Assembly (NCBI GenBank): GCA_038501195.1
Contig: JBBPUQ010000004.1
Span: forward strand, 2,666,001 to 2,730,000
Direction: 5' to 3'
DNA length: 64,000 nt
Source: Nemania diffusa
Lineage: Eukaryota; Ascomycota; Sordariomycetes; Xylariales; Xylariaceae
Each line of letters starts with the position of its first letter. The first letter of the stretch is position 1. Below, one piece after another: positions 37,761-49,314 of this stretch. The notes under the pieces are model-generated. The model searched no databases. It was given only the letters and a program-made list of their open reading frames with translations, and was not told where the DNA came from. The position numbers and the translations under genes are program-made.

Positions 37761-40700
37761 TCAAGCGAATCGCTCGTCTCGGCTTCTTAGTGTGAAGGCT
37801 TACATACTTACTTGTACGCATAGTTTCCAACATATCTCTACCTGTTGTTACTAACGAGAGTACCTATACCCATACCTATAAACAACCAGTGACTCGGACG
37901 ATAACCGCAGTGTTATTTAGTTGATGAGAGGCTCGCATGACTCAGAAATATTAGGTATATTGATGCATGTCCGTTATACTATCAAGACTTGTTTCAGCCC
38001 GTAGGCGAATAGTCTTGCAAGGGCCGAGTTTTATGCGACCACTTGGGCATTAAGATCGCCTAGTGCCTATGCAATTTTCGCCTAATACCAGCGACAGCTC
38101 ACCAGTGACGTCGGGGCCCATATTACCCAAGAAGAAGCGGAGGAGAGGGGAAGAAACACAATGAGGAAAAAGTCTCTGGGATCGTATGCAAGCTTCAAAC
38201 CAGCCGACTACATACATACAGTAGAGAGTGTGCAAGAGCAGCTGATCAAGGGAGAACCAGACCTTCCACAGTCTAGGCTCAGAACTCAAGGAAACCAGGA
38301 AGCATGTTTCAGGCGCCGGCCAACAGCCATGGGCTAAGACCTGTCCTTAGAGCCGACTTGGCAACATCGTCACTTGTTTCCTACCTCGTGTCCACAGTGA
38401 AACACATACTCACAAGTACTCAGAACCAATGCCGGTTTCAATAGTGACGGGCGAATAAATATTTTACAAATGGAAAATTTAAGCGCCCGTCGTATCAATA
38501 GGTAGGTAGGTACTCTGTACAGCGGTTGATTTAAGTCGAATTATTCTCTGCCGACCTATTTCACTCAATACCGTATCTACATACAGTTGGAGCCCTCTTT
38601 TTAGATTACAGGTGGAAGGTCAAGCAATGGCCTAACATACTTGACAAGTATTCCGTCGATCTTCTAGAAAGGCGCTAAACAAGACGCCCTGGCCGGGTGT
38701 GAATATAGAAAATCCAGAAAAACACCTAGCGAGTACCAATGTTTCACATTGCTGACAACTCACCTCCGTTTCCTTATAACCCCCTTTTATGAGCTATAGG
38801 GTACATACATAGACACGCCGAAGGTTCCATTCTAACTGTCAATCAATATAGAATGGCGTATATAGGCCAGTATCCACCTTCAACAAGAACCCAGATCCCT
38901 CCATGCAGATACATACCTACCTCACTTGCCAATTATGCCGGCTCATTCTCCGAAGCTCTCATCAATGTCTTCCCTTCAGCACTCTCCGATTCGGCTGTCA
39001 CATAAGCTACTCACGTATTGTGGCCCGTATGGAAAATTATATGACTGAAGTCTTGTTGGGATTCACATTCGGGGATCATGTTGCCGACGCACTGCGTACA
39101 CGAGGTACGTACACTGAAGCTACTAGGTAGCGTGCATTGAATGTAGACTATTTATGTAACACTCACTTCCGATAGTCTCTATCACGAAACTCCACAACTT
39201 CCATGCATTAGCACTAGAAGTGCTTCGCAAGGTTTCTATAGGCAAGGATACATAACTTTAAAGGGACTCTCAAGCCTCTTCGAGAATACGCCTACAAAAT
39301 ACCATAGCGATGGTACGCACGGGGGTTGTCTCCATACCAGCGGTGTCTACGATTCCGATTTGTTAAACCACATGGTTCTCCACTACAAACAATGGTTTGT
39401 TGGTTCTAGGCATACCTATTCTGTAATAGCGATTTGCTCTCGGCTTTCTAACTTCAGTTAACAAGTCAAGGTAGGAGCTTGCACCAACTAACGATTGTCT
39501 TTTCAATCCTTATTTGTATACCTATACGTACGTACGTAGTGTACTGTGGGTGCAGAGCCATGACGGATTCTGCAAAATCATTGTTCACGATAGAGTGCTT
39601 ATACTTACTGTACGCAGCTGTTATACATATTAGGCATAGGATTATCTCAGATACTCCCAATCACATATCATGTATAACCGTGTTCGTAATCGTTACTAAC
39701 CAGCGCTGGAAAAATTTTCAAGAGAAACCCTGGCTTAAGGATATATGTACAAGTAAGGGATAGGATTCAACTCTAAAGGCGCACGCTGAAGGTGATCCCA
39801 GCCCTCCACGAACTAGTCTTTAACATCCCTACTTATTAAACACGGATACCTAATCTCAATGCCTTGATGTCCCAGTATTGTTAGGCGATTAGGCTTAGTA
39901 CACCATCTAGCGTATGTAGTGCTGGGTCGTTGACATGCCAGGGTACTTACAGAGCTGACCGGGAAAGGTTAGAGCGAGGGTAAGGAGTATGGACCCATCA
40001 TCGCCAGCGTCAACCTAGCAACCATGTGGCAAGCAGGGTCCGAAACCATTCAACACAACCATCTCTTGGGTGACGACCCTACCAAATTCCACATATTGAC
40101 GCCGGAACAGACGCCCAAGCTGATGGTACGGCAGTGGCGCGGCAGGGAGCCACCAGAGCCTCAACAAAGCTCCAATATTTTTCAAGAACGGACCCGTTCC
40201 AATACTAAGGAGGGTCTAGGCAGTCAGGAACAGCTACTCTGTACCGAACATTCACAGGATCCCCGAGACAGTCCCAAAAGTACCGGTTACTATATCTAGC
40301 GCTTCGAGACGTCACACGACGGCATGTATGCGTAATACTTTTTAGTCTAAGTATGCTGTGTACGCATAAGCTGATAGATACCTAGAAGTTGGGACCAAGA
40401 GATTTCTTGATCATTTCTCATTTCTACAATGAAGCACAGTTCGTCGATCAGAGACTGGTAGCGACGCTTGGGTCTTCCTACGTAGCCTCGCTACCTACTC
40501 TAACGAAGGGTCCGCTTAATAGGACGTACCTGCATGAGTAGTCCTCAGCGTGGCGCACTAGGGTTGGACAACTGTGGCCTGCAGGAGAGACGATGTCAAC
40601 GGTTAAGAGTGTCCAATGGGATACAGCGAAACGTCAAGTCTAGCGATGGTAGTGTCACTACCGAGCTTCCCTAAAAACCCGGGATGAAGTGATCGTAATC

Positions 40701-43700
40701 GGGCTTAGAACTGTCTCAGGTAATATCTATGTAGGGATAAAATGAGTTCAGCTTAGATAAATGAAAAACCATCCTGAGTAGTCGAATCATAGCTCACGAT
40801 CATGGAGAGCTACGGTCACGGAAAGCAACCCTTCGGGCTAACATCCGACTCAAGTGTGGCGAGTATTCTGTATGTACTAACACTCGGGTAAGGTGCATTG
40901 GATCGACACGGTGACTAAGATGATAAATGCATGCTCGGTCGCATCGTAAGTATCTCCGATCGATGTCGCTTAAATGATGTGTAGCGTAAACAAATTCTGA
41001 GCAGCTTTGTTGTTTTGCTTCTTTTGTTCTTGCCACCTTTTTATTTTTCTTCGATCTACCTACCTAGAACATAGAACGAAAACGCCCCGTACATGAAACG
41101 TATCTTCAATATACATACCGTAGGCATCGTAGTATTCTATAGTTTTACTAGGTAGTATTTTATTTATTCCCTGTTGATGTGGATTACAGTACCTAGGTAG
41201 GTTCTGGCCTGCTGCGGCTCCACTATCACCCATAATGTTGGGTTACGGATGAGCCGCCTTGGGGCGCAAGGGTGATTGACAAGAAGCAAAGACCATTTAC
41301 GGGATGTCCATAAGTAGTTTTATACCGTGTCCCCACGACTAATTCGAGCATTATTACAAGAGAAATACATACTTAATAGCAAAGATTCAAGCATATTCTT
41401 GAAAGGTGAATAGATATTCTACGAGCGAGTCCTCGAAGATTGGCTTGTAGCTATCAACTTTACCTAGATGCCTATGTATGCTTAGTCTGTAGGTAGGTTC
41501 ATCTCCCTCGAATAAGGAGCGTCAGTGAGTGAACATCAGTGTTCCATCAATACTACAGCAGTGGAGACGACGGCCCAACCCCGAAATGGGCCTCATCTAG
41601 CTAGACCCACATGTGCAAATTCCAGAAGGATTCCCTATCTGTCATGTTTTTCTGGCCTCACGCTGAAAAGCTTAAAGTACCTACTCGTGAATGTTGAGAA
41701 AAAAGAAACCGGAGGGAAAAAATAGCTATGGCACTACGAGGCCTCGGATATTACTACGGTATTACATATATACACAGCCCCTGTTGGCAATGATATGTGA
41801 TAGAATCCCGAGCATGATGCCAGAATCATTGACGATTTCGCAGATATTTTGACCCCTTGTTGCGCGGCCAAGCATTCTGTCACAGCTCACCTGACAGGGG
41901 AGCAATGCGCGCAAGGATGCCGATCATCCTTGTACGCACTACCTACTCGAAAGCTACACTAGCCGAAGAGCTCATGTTCCGGGGAAAGGTTCCGTCTGAC
42001 GGCTACTTTGGTTTTGTTTTTTTCATTATCTCGAGCTGTCTACAAAGGGAGAAAAATTTTCTGTCTGAGATAGCCGGAAAGCGTAATCCTTTCGGGCTCA
42101 AGCCGGTTAGATCCTTCGCCCTGTCAACCATCAGGTTGTCTGTCTGTGTACAGAATAGGTGCGCTATTGTGCAATGACAGCAAGCTACGACCGAGCTCTC
42201 GGTACACTAGTTAGCATACTGTCCACTATTGTCATCATCGCCATCGTCTTGGGAACCAGGGAACCATGAGTATCGCCGAGGTCCTACATTATATGGCTGG
42301 GATTCTCGGAGTCGCGCCCCCAAAGCATGAGCTCACACAACATCATCGCATACACACCTCGGGAACTCCTTCAGCCTAGCGTATGTACGCGTACTGTACT
42401 GTGCCCATCTATTTTAGCAATGAGGTCACGAGCAGGATTCGAAAGCACTCTTCGTGAGTCAGGTAGCACACTGACTACTACGGATGTAAATAAACCAGTG
42501 GCCACGACCGTGAGTCCCAACCAGAATCCCATATTCTACGGAGGGCAAGGAACACAGCCTTGTCGTCCTAACATTAAAGTCGAGCAAGGTTGTTTGTTGT
42601 TCGGACCGGCCGCTCGGACGTCGTTTCATATCGTGGTACACTAGGTGCAAAGTTGAACTGCGATAGCGTATGAAGACCCTTTCGTTGCTCAGGTGGCTTG
42701 TCGCTTGGCTTTCACGGCCCCGAGTTCCTAATCGGCTAGCTCAGATTGATTTTCCGCCATCATTGGCGGTTTGCTAGATAGTGTTTGCGTATTCCTTCTC
42801 ACTTCAAGGTCCGAACCATCCAAGGTGTCTTTTTGGTCGACACCTTGAAGATGGTTATGAATCCGCTTCTGTTAGTGGTTTAGTCTAAGCTGTCACTTAT
42901 GCTAGCAGCGCCACGTGGCGAAAACCCCCCTTGCAGCTTACCTACCTACTTACACATGCCAGAGCCAGAGTTACTCTACCTAACCAAGTCTCCTACTTTC
43001 AGTAACTACTCAATAAACTAGACTAAATATCATCATATCAAAACGCCTCATTGTTGTTGAAACTATGGTGCCGATTATAGTCTTTACGTGAGTCTATTAG
43101 TGTAGCCCATAATTTCTTTGCTACTTCCTTATTACTCTGCCCAGCTTATGTAGTTAAGATGTGAAAGTGATAATAGAGGAGGTTACGAGCAATACCTCTA
43201 TAATAGTTACAGGAGTCTCTTGTTGCAATCGTCTAACATTGACTATGTGACGTATTATAGATTCCTTATGTAGACCAGATATGCCCGTTAAAGAGCACTA
43301 TTCAATCGCAAGGTTGTGTAGCACTTTAGTTTTGCCTTCGCGTACCTGCTCTAGATAGGGCTTCGCCTGATTTCCGAATAATGGCGTGGTGCTTGGAGCT
43401 AGGGCACATCAATCGGCCGGAACCAGGCGATATGCACTGCATCTTACATAGAGTAGATGGTCTGCCGAAACGTAAGGATTATAAGGCCAGGATCACTTGT
43501 CGGGATGCACATGACATGAACAATCATACCATCCCATACGGGATGCATCGAGATCAAAGACAATAGGCCCTTAGTATTCTACAATATACACATACATACA
43601 TAGTAAACTTATACTCTGCATGTAGATTTCCATGTCATCGTGCGATACTGTGACGGAGGAAAAACGACGCCGTTAGTCCACCTTGGTGGCTAACGGTATA

Positions 43701-44708
43701 TATTGTACGCGACAGATACTGAATCCTAGAAGAAAATAGCTTGCCTAGCATCACCATTCCATCTTTCGTGCTGCAAAATTGCAAAATTACAGTAAGATAT
43801 CAACTACATAGAAACCGAGGTGATGCTGTATCTACATCGATCTAGATATCTATAGATCATCCAAGGGAAACCTTGAATCAGCGATTGCTCCTGGAAGATA
43901 AAATTACGTAGTAATAAATTTCATTCGAGCAATTTTACAAAACTCACAACTTCAATTCTACCATTTCTCCATTCTGCAGCATTACTTAAGATTTCCTAGT
44001 AGTATTAGTCGAATAGAGAGTATTAAAATCCAGGCTACGCGATCAAATAGAGAAATAGACTGGGGTTTTTCAAAAGAAATATACAACATAGAATATAAAT
44101 ATAGACTTACTCATACTCAACCAAAAGCTCTATATCGATACAATGGCGAGAAATGGGAACCAGTGACGGTGTCATTGCAGACGTACGTACAATGCTAAAT
44201 GTGCAAATGCAACCTCTTGTAAAGTTAGACTACCTACCTAGGTACATTACAGGTATCTAAGCCACTATCGAAGGCTCCTACACGCCACACTACCTGTGTA
44301 GGTAGGCACGAATAGGTGAGTACCCATTCTAGCCCCGCTAAGTCGAAGCAACGTCAGTGGCCCCCACCAGCTCCCACATCACCACCACCAAACAACCACT
44401 AGGTATCTACTGCTCTACCTACCTAGACTATTAGGCAGTGTAGCTTCGAAGCTTAATTCCAAGCCTGCCTCTCCCCAATTCACACACATTCCATTGACTC
44501 AAACAACTTCCTCACCTCCAAGGACAATCATACCACCACAAAACGCCGACTACATCTCACCCTCCGAGATTTCGGGCCGTCCCGCCCAACCTTACGTCTC
44601 CTTGCATCGACCCCAACTTAAAACCCCCCCACAGCCTTGCTGTCCTCGCCTTACCGCCTCCCGTCGAGCACGAGCAGCGCTTCCGGCCCCGTGCACCGTC
44701 GCAAAGCC
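37761..44708. other. Gene-free block before ARPC5
   Basis: No ORF with a recognisable domain in about 6.9 kb. Short frames at 40024-40299 and 42327-42644 have no identifiable relatives. TACCTA/TAGGTA tracts recur (38500, 41055, 41190, 44230-44320, 44405-44430). The last 250 bp before 44709 is strongly C-rich on the plus strand, as expected of the ARPC5 promoter and leader. Confidence 0.5.
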
Positions 44709-45665
44709 ATGTCCATCATCCAGCAACACACAGCCTCGTCGCTTAGCGATGCCTGGCGCACCATCAACATCGATGCGCTAGACCCCGACTCGTCACAGAA
44801 CTTCGACACCTCGACGCTACACCCGCCATTACCCGAGGCCAGCGAGGCCGATGTGCGAGCCTTGAACGGACAGGTCCGCCAGCTGCTGCGGGGCGGGGAT
44901 GCCGAGGGCGCTCTGCGCGGGTGTCTGGAAAACCCTGTCTATAACGGGAGTGAGGTGGCAAAGGTACGTCTGATCATGAATAACTCGCCGTGCGGACCTG
45001 CCGGGTGCAACGGTGGAAGAGCGGTGAGCCCTACATACATACATGCGTGTGTGTGAGTGTGTGTGTGTGTGTGTGTGTATGCACATTCAGGGTGGCGTGG
45101 CAGAAGCGGTGAACTCGAGGGACATGGAGACGACTGCTGAGGGCGCGCGCCCGCCCCCTAAGTAGCCTCGGGAGATGGGGCCGGTGCAATTAGGTACCCC
45201 ATAAGACCGGTGCTAACGACGTAACTGTACGCACCTTCTGCAGGACGCACATCTACAGACCGTCATCGAGGTTCTGCAATCCATTAAGGCCAGCGAGATG
45301 ACGCCGATGCTGCAGCGGATCTACGACTCGGAGAGTGGCAGTGAGCTGGTGGACGTGTTGATGAAGTACCTGTTAGTCTGCCCCTTAGCTCGTCTCACTG
45401 GCTTACAACGCACACCTACTAACCGCCATGGATTAGATACAAAGGTATGGCCGGTGGCAGTGCGTCAAGTGGAGGTCTGCGAACGCCAACTCGAAACCTC
45501 ACGCCCCAGGCTACGGGATTTAGTCAAATTGGAGGTAGGCCTGGCGCGTCAAATGAGTCGACGGGTGCGGGTATGAGTGTGTTGCTGAGCTGGCACGAGA
45601 AGGTCGTCGATGTTGCTGGACTGGGGTCGATACAACGCTGCATGACCGACTGGCGAAAAGTGTAG
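44709..45665 (+). CDS. ARC15: Arp2/3 complex subunit 5 (p16-Arc)
   Basis: Three exons: 44709-44963, 45244-45371, 45437-45665, giving 203 residues. ARPC5/Arc15 is the small helical subunit that tethers Arp2 and ARPC1 in the Arp2/3 complex, which nucleates branched actin at endocytic patches. Landmarks: AWRTINIDALDPDSS at the N-terminus, VRQLLRGGDAEGALRGCLEN, VIEVLQSIKASEMTPML, VDVLMKYLYKGMA spanning the exon 2/3 joint, TPQATGFSQIGGRPG, and the C-terminal VLLSWHEKVVDVAGLGSIQR. The ATG at 44709 is the first one in frame; upstream the frame lacks an ATG. Intron 1 (280 bp) carries a TG microsatellite. Confidence 0.95.
45048..45079. repeat. TG dinucleotide tract in ARPC5 intron 1
   Basis: A GTGTGTGTGAGTGTGTG-type run of about 16 dinucleotides, wholly inside the first intron, 15 or more bases from either splice site. 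Confidence 0.9.
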
Positions 45666-47295
45666 AGGACTTATTCACACTAGATATACATTTGCTAAAA
45701 TACTATTGCTGTCGGATGACGCTGGCATGAATGTGTTGTCATCTTCCATCGTATACCTCTATGCCTTGGAGGTACATCGAGGTGCCATTATTGGCGAAAG
45801 ATCGTTCTAAGGCACTAGGGAGAATGAGTCTCCTAGACAGACCACCGTCATGACCTTTGGGGTGGATGGACTATACTTCGATTGTATGTAGAGTTCGTGA
45901 AGAAAGACGATGCCTAAGGTGTTCTGCCGAGTGTGACTACGAATCTACCCACATAGAAGCTGTAGGACCTTCTCAGCCTAGATCGCGCTATAACTGAATT
46001 GTATGAACTGTGCTGATCTACCTCCAGTTGTATTTTGTACTAGCATAAGGGGGTGCCGAACATCAGCGTTTGCCTCATGGCCGCCCACAACGCCTTGGCT
46101 GATCACTTAAGGCGGAGCGATGCAAGTAGAGAATTCCCCAGACAAACTTTATCTTCTAAGGCCTGGAATTTCAGTCGTCCTGCTTTGGAAGCTGTCTGTT
46201 AGCTAGTGCGATAAAATAGGGGCGTTCCATACTCTCCCGACCCTCGGTGCCCATCGTCTAGTGAACGAAAGGGATTCTCGGGCACATGTCTAGAGATAAT
46301 GACAAACTAGTTGATAAGTACTATAGCTTTAAAATTGCATGGTTACTGAGAGCACGCATACAGCAGGTGGCGAAATACTTATTCACGCTTTGTACTTAGT
46401 AAATCTGTAAATAAGTCAGGTTGTCTGTGTATAGGTACCACCTAATCCGAGAAAACGTGATAGGATTCTTGAGTAAAAGTGAATCTAAATCACTCGAAGA
46501 CTTACCATTATCCCCTGCTAATTCACTATTATATTCTAAGTACTGATTTGTTTCTGCTCTAGTTCCCACCATCCTTTCTGATGACTGGTGAAGCTCTAAC
46601 TATAATACCTGATACGAAGGAGGTTGTACTCTCGTGTAGAGATTAGTTGGTATGATAAGTTGCCCTAGCCAGTTCACGTTGGTGTGGTTCATTGTCATAT
46701 GCCTTGCACTATTCCTCTCCTTATTTGTTAGTTGTTAAATATAGGGTAGTTTGTTCTTCGGCTTTCGTCTAGAGTGACAACCAACCCTTCATAATTTGGC
46801 CTGAAATACACAACCCTCGGTTCGGACTCAGATTTTAGAAGAGTATAAACCTGACGCCTCAGATACCTCAGATAATTCCTTTAGGTTTCTAGTAAACCTA
46901 ACTCATTGTTAACATATATGCTCATCCTGATTTATTCACCTTCGCCTTTAGAGTTGTAGATATCTACGACTGTAGGAAGATTTATTCACGAAACAAAACT
47001 GGTACACACATATAATATATGATTATGACTACAGGTGATATGATGAATAGATTAAACGGCTAATCATTTTGCAAGGGCCTCCAGTTTATTGCTATGCTTA
47101 GAGGTAAGTTGACTTAAGGCACCGGTAGAATAATGTCACGAGAAGTTTAATTTATTTTAAACCAAGCGATATGAGGAAAGATATCATAGAGCAAAGCTAG
47201 CACAACTCCTTCAAATAACAGAACAAGACGGAAGCGGTCACTAGAGTGACGGCTGATGCTCTGCCTGGAATAGCAACTGTTGGAGATTTGAATAT
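45666..47295. other. Intergenic, 1.6 kb
   Basis: Convergent 3' ends of ARPC5 and the NDUFAF5-like gene. No gene, repeat or RNA was recognised. Confidence 0.6.
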
Positions 47296-48445
47296 TTATT
47301 TGTTCTCTAAAATGTCTTTCAAGTTAATATCACCACTGCCGCGAGCGAGTGGCTGGGCCTGATCTTTGGATTCTTTCCACCCGATCATATGAATCATACG
47401 AAAAGTTGCTGGCACCGTCCCATTTTCATTACCATGAAGCTCACGGTAGATTGCATCTGTGGCTAACAGCACATCCCTCTGAATGGGGCCCATTTCCCTG
47501 CCTAAGACGGCGTTACTCTCACCCATTGCCTGTAGATCTTGCATGAGGGCAAAACTATCAGGGTAATCGACGATAATGTCGTCCACATCTACTGTCAACA
47601 TCTTGAAGCCGGCTTTCTGAAGAAGCCCGCCGACGTCACGTACATCAGCTAATGGTGATACGTGAGGCGATATCCCGCCCCGCCTTTCTTGTTCGGCTAG
47701 CTGGAGCGATGTCCGTAGCTCGTAGAGGGTGTCACCACCGAACATAGCGCCGATGAAGGCGCAATCTGGCTTTAGGATGTTATTGATCTGCGCGAGTATG
47801 CCGGGCAGATTATTAATCCAATGCATGCTTAGAGAGCTCAGAACCAGGTCAAATGAATTGGCGTCATAGGGCAGAGTCTCTTCATCTGTAATAACATGTC
47901 TCGTCATGTTGATCTGTTTATTGAATTCGAGGTCGGCATCTCGGTAGAGCATACTCTCGGACGAATCGACAGCTAACAGGTGACCGATCTTGGTCGCAAT
48001 TGGATCCGAAACGGGCGTGTCTGGGTTCGTGTCAGGGTTTTTGCGTGTTAGGGCCCGAGCGATGTTGCATGAATTGGCACCGAAGTCAAGGACTTGAGGA
48101 TAGTGGCGTTTGATGTCCTTTCCAAGGTAGACTGACGTTAGCATGGACGAAGGGCAAGACAAGCGAGGTGTGAACTATGGCGGCCCTCACCAACAATCTC
48201 TCGCAAACACGGAGGGCAACCTCATCTTTGAGATAGTCCGAGATTCGGCTATTCTCGACATCCTGGGCAGCGCGCTCCTTTTGCATCCATTTTGTGCGCC
48301 GGTTGAAGACTTGATGGATAGGCGGTGCTGCAGCTTGGAAGGCGTATGATCGACGCGTGCAACGTGCAACCGATAGTGACAGTGATAGCCTAGTACTGGA
48401 GATGTGGCGGCATGTTTGGGTGGTTCGGCAAGCCGTGAAATTCAT
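47296..48445 (-). CDS. NDUFAF5-like complex I assembly factor
   Basis: Exons 48445-48191 and 48117-47296 with a 73-bp intron give 358 residues. The protein has a class I methyltransferase fold: HYPQVLDFGANSCNIARAL is motif I, LLAVDSSESML motif II, FDLVLSSLSMHWINNLPG and FIGAMFGGDTLYELRTSLQ are family signatures. The human member hydroxylates an arginine of the complex I subunit NDUFS7 during assembly. The first 50 or so residues are Arg/Ser-rich with few acidic residues, a mitochondrial presequence, and the mature part begins near FNRRTKWMQKERAA. The start is the only ATG upstream of that presequence. The acceptor TTGGAAAG at 48118-48125 is used; the nearer CAG lies too close to the branch site and breaks the frame. 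Confidence 0.9.
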
Positions 48446-49314
48446 CCTCCCAAGCTCGGCGGATATTTTGTCACATAATGATGGAATCGTTCTTGCGCTC
48501 TTAGACAAATGAAGCTTTTAGTCAGAGCTATCGTGGTGACGTCGGAGCTAAGAATATACCCTTGTCATGCGCTATCTGGGCGCTATCTGGGTATCTTAGC
48601 TTATCGGTTGATTACTTAAGTACGGAATACCTAATCTAATCAATTCCACCTCTAAAATATAGCCGACGGTACATTACACATATTATTATAGACTTATACT
48701 TACTCCGTACAGTGGCCATAACGCTCGATGCACGGAGTCGCCGGTCCAGACTGCCCCCTTTGGACCCCAGACAAGAAGTCCAGTATTGAAACGAGAAATC
48801 ACCAATAAGCTTTATTGTTCTTACGCCAGTCCTTCGAGCTTCTCCGGGCAGCCACCATTTCCCCTGCGTGCGTACCCTGCGATTACCGATCACGTCCGCC
48901 GAGTAGACCGGCCAATTGCTGCCTCGCCATACATACCTACACACATCTTTCTATTATACACGACGAACCCTACTTTACTTTACAGAACACCTCCACCGTA
49001 CACCACCGAACGCTGCTTCGGGGACGAGAACGATTGACTTGACTCGGCGGGCCCCGGCTTGATCATGTTGGTGGACTGACCTGGCCTGCCATGAGAGGCG
49101 CAAGTTCGAGCGCGCTTCCTATACCTCTCGAAATTCGACGACAATAAGAGACCCTTTTCGATCTATTTACGATCAACCATTATAATTAATACATACCCCT
49201 TGGGAGTGGCGGTGTGTTGGTTGGTGAGCGGAGTGTGGGATATCAACCTGGCTTCTAGATTGGGCTCTCGTTTTAGGGAACCGACTCCGTCGCATACGTA
49301 CATCTTCATCCATC
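48446..49314. other. Divergent promoter region, 0.87 kb
   Basis: Shared upstream region between the NDUFAF5-like gene (minus) and the AP-2 alpha gene (plus). A 10-mer GCGCTATCTGGGCGCTATCTGGG tandem duplication lies at about 48568-48590. The last 150 bp is the AP-2 alpha leader. No gene is seen. Confidence 0.55.
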
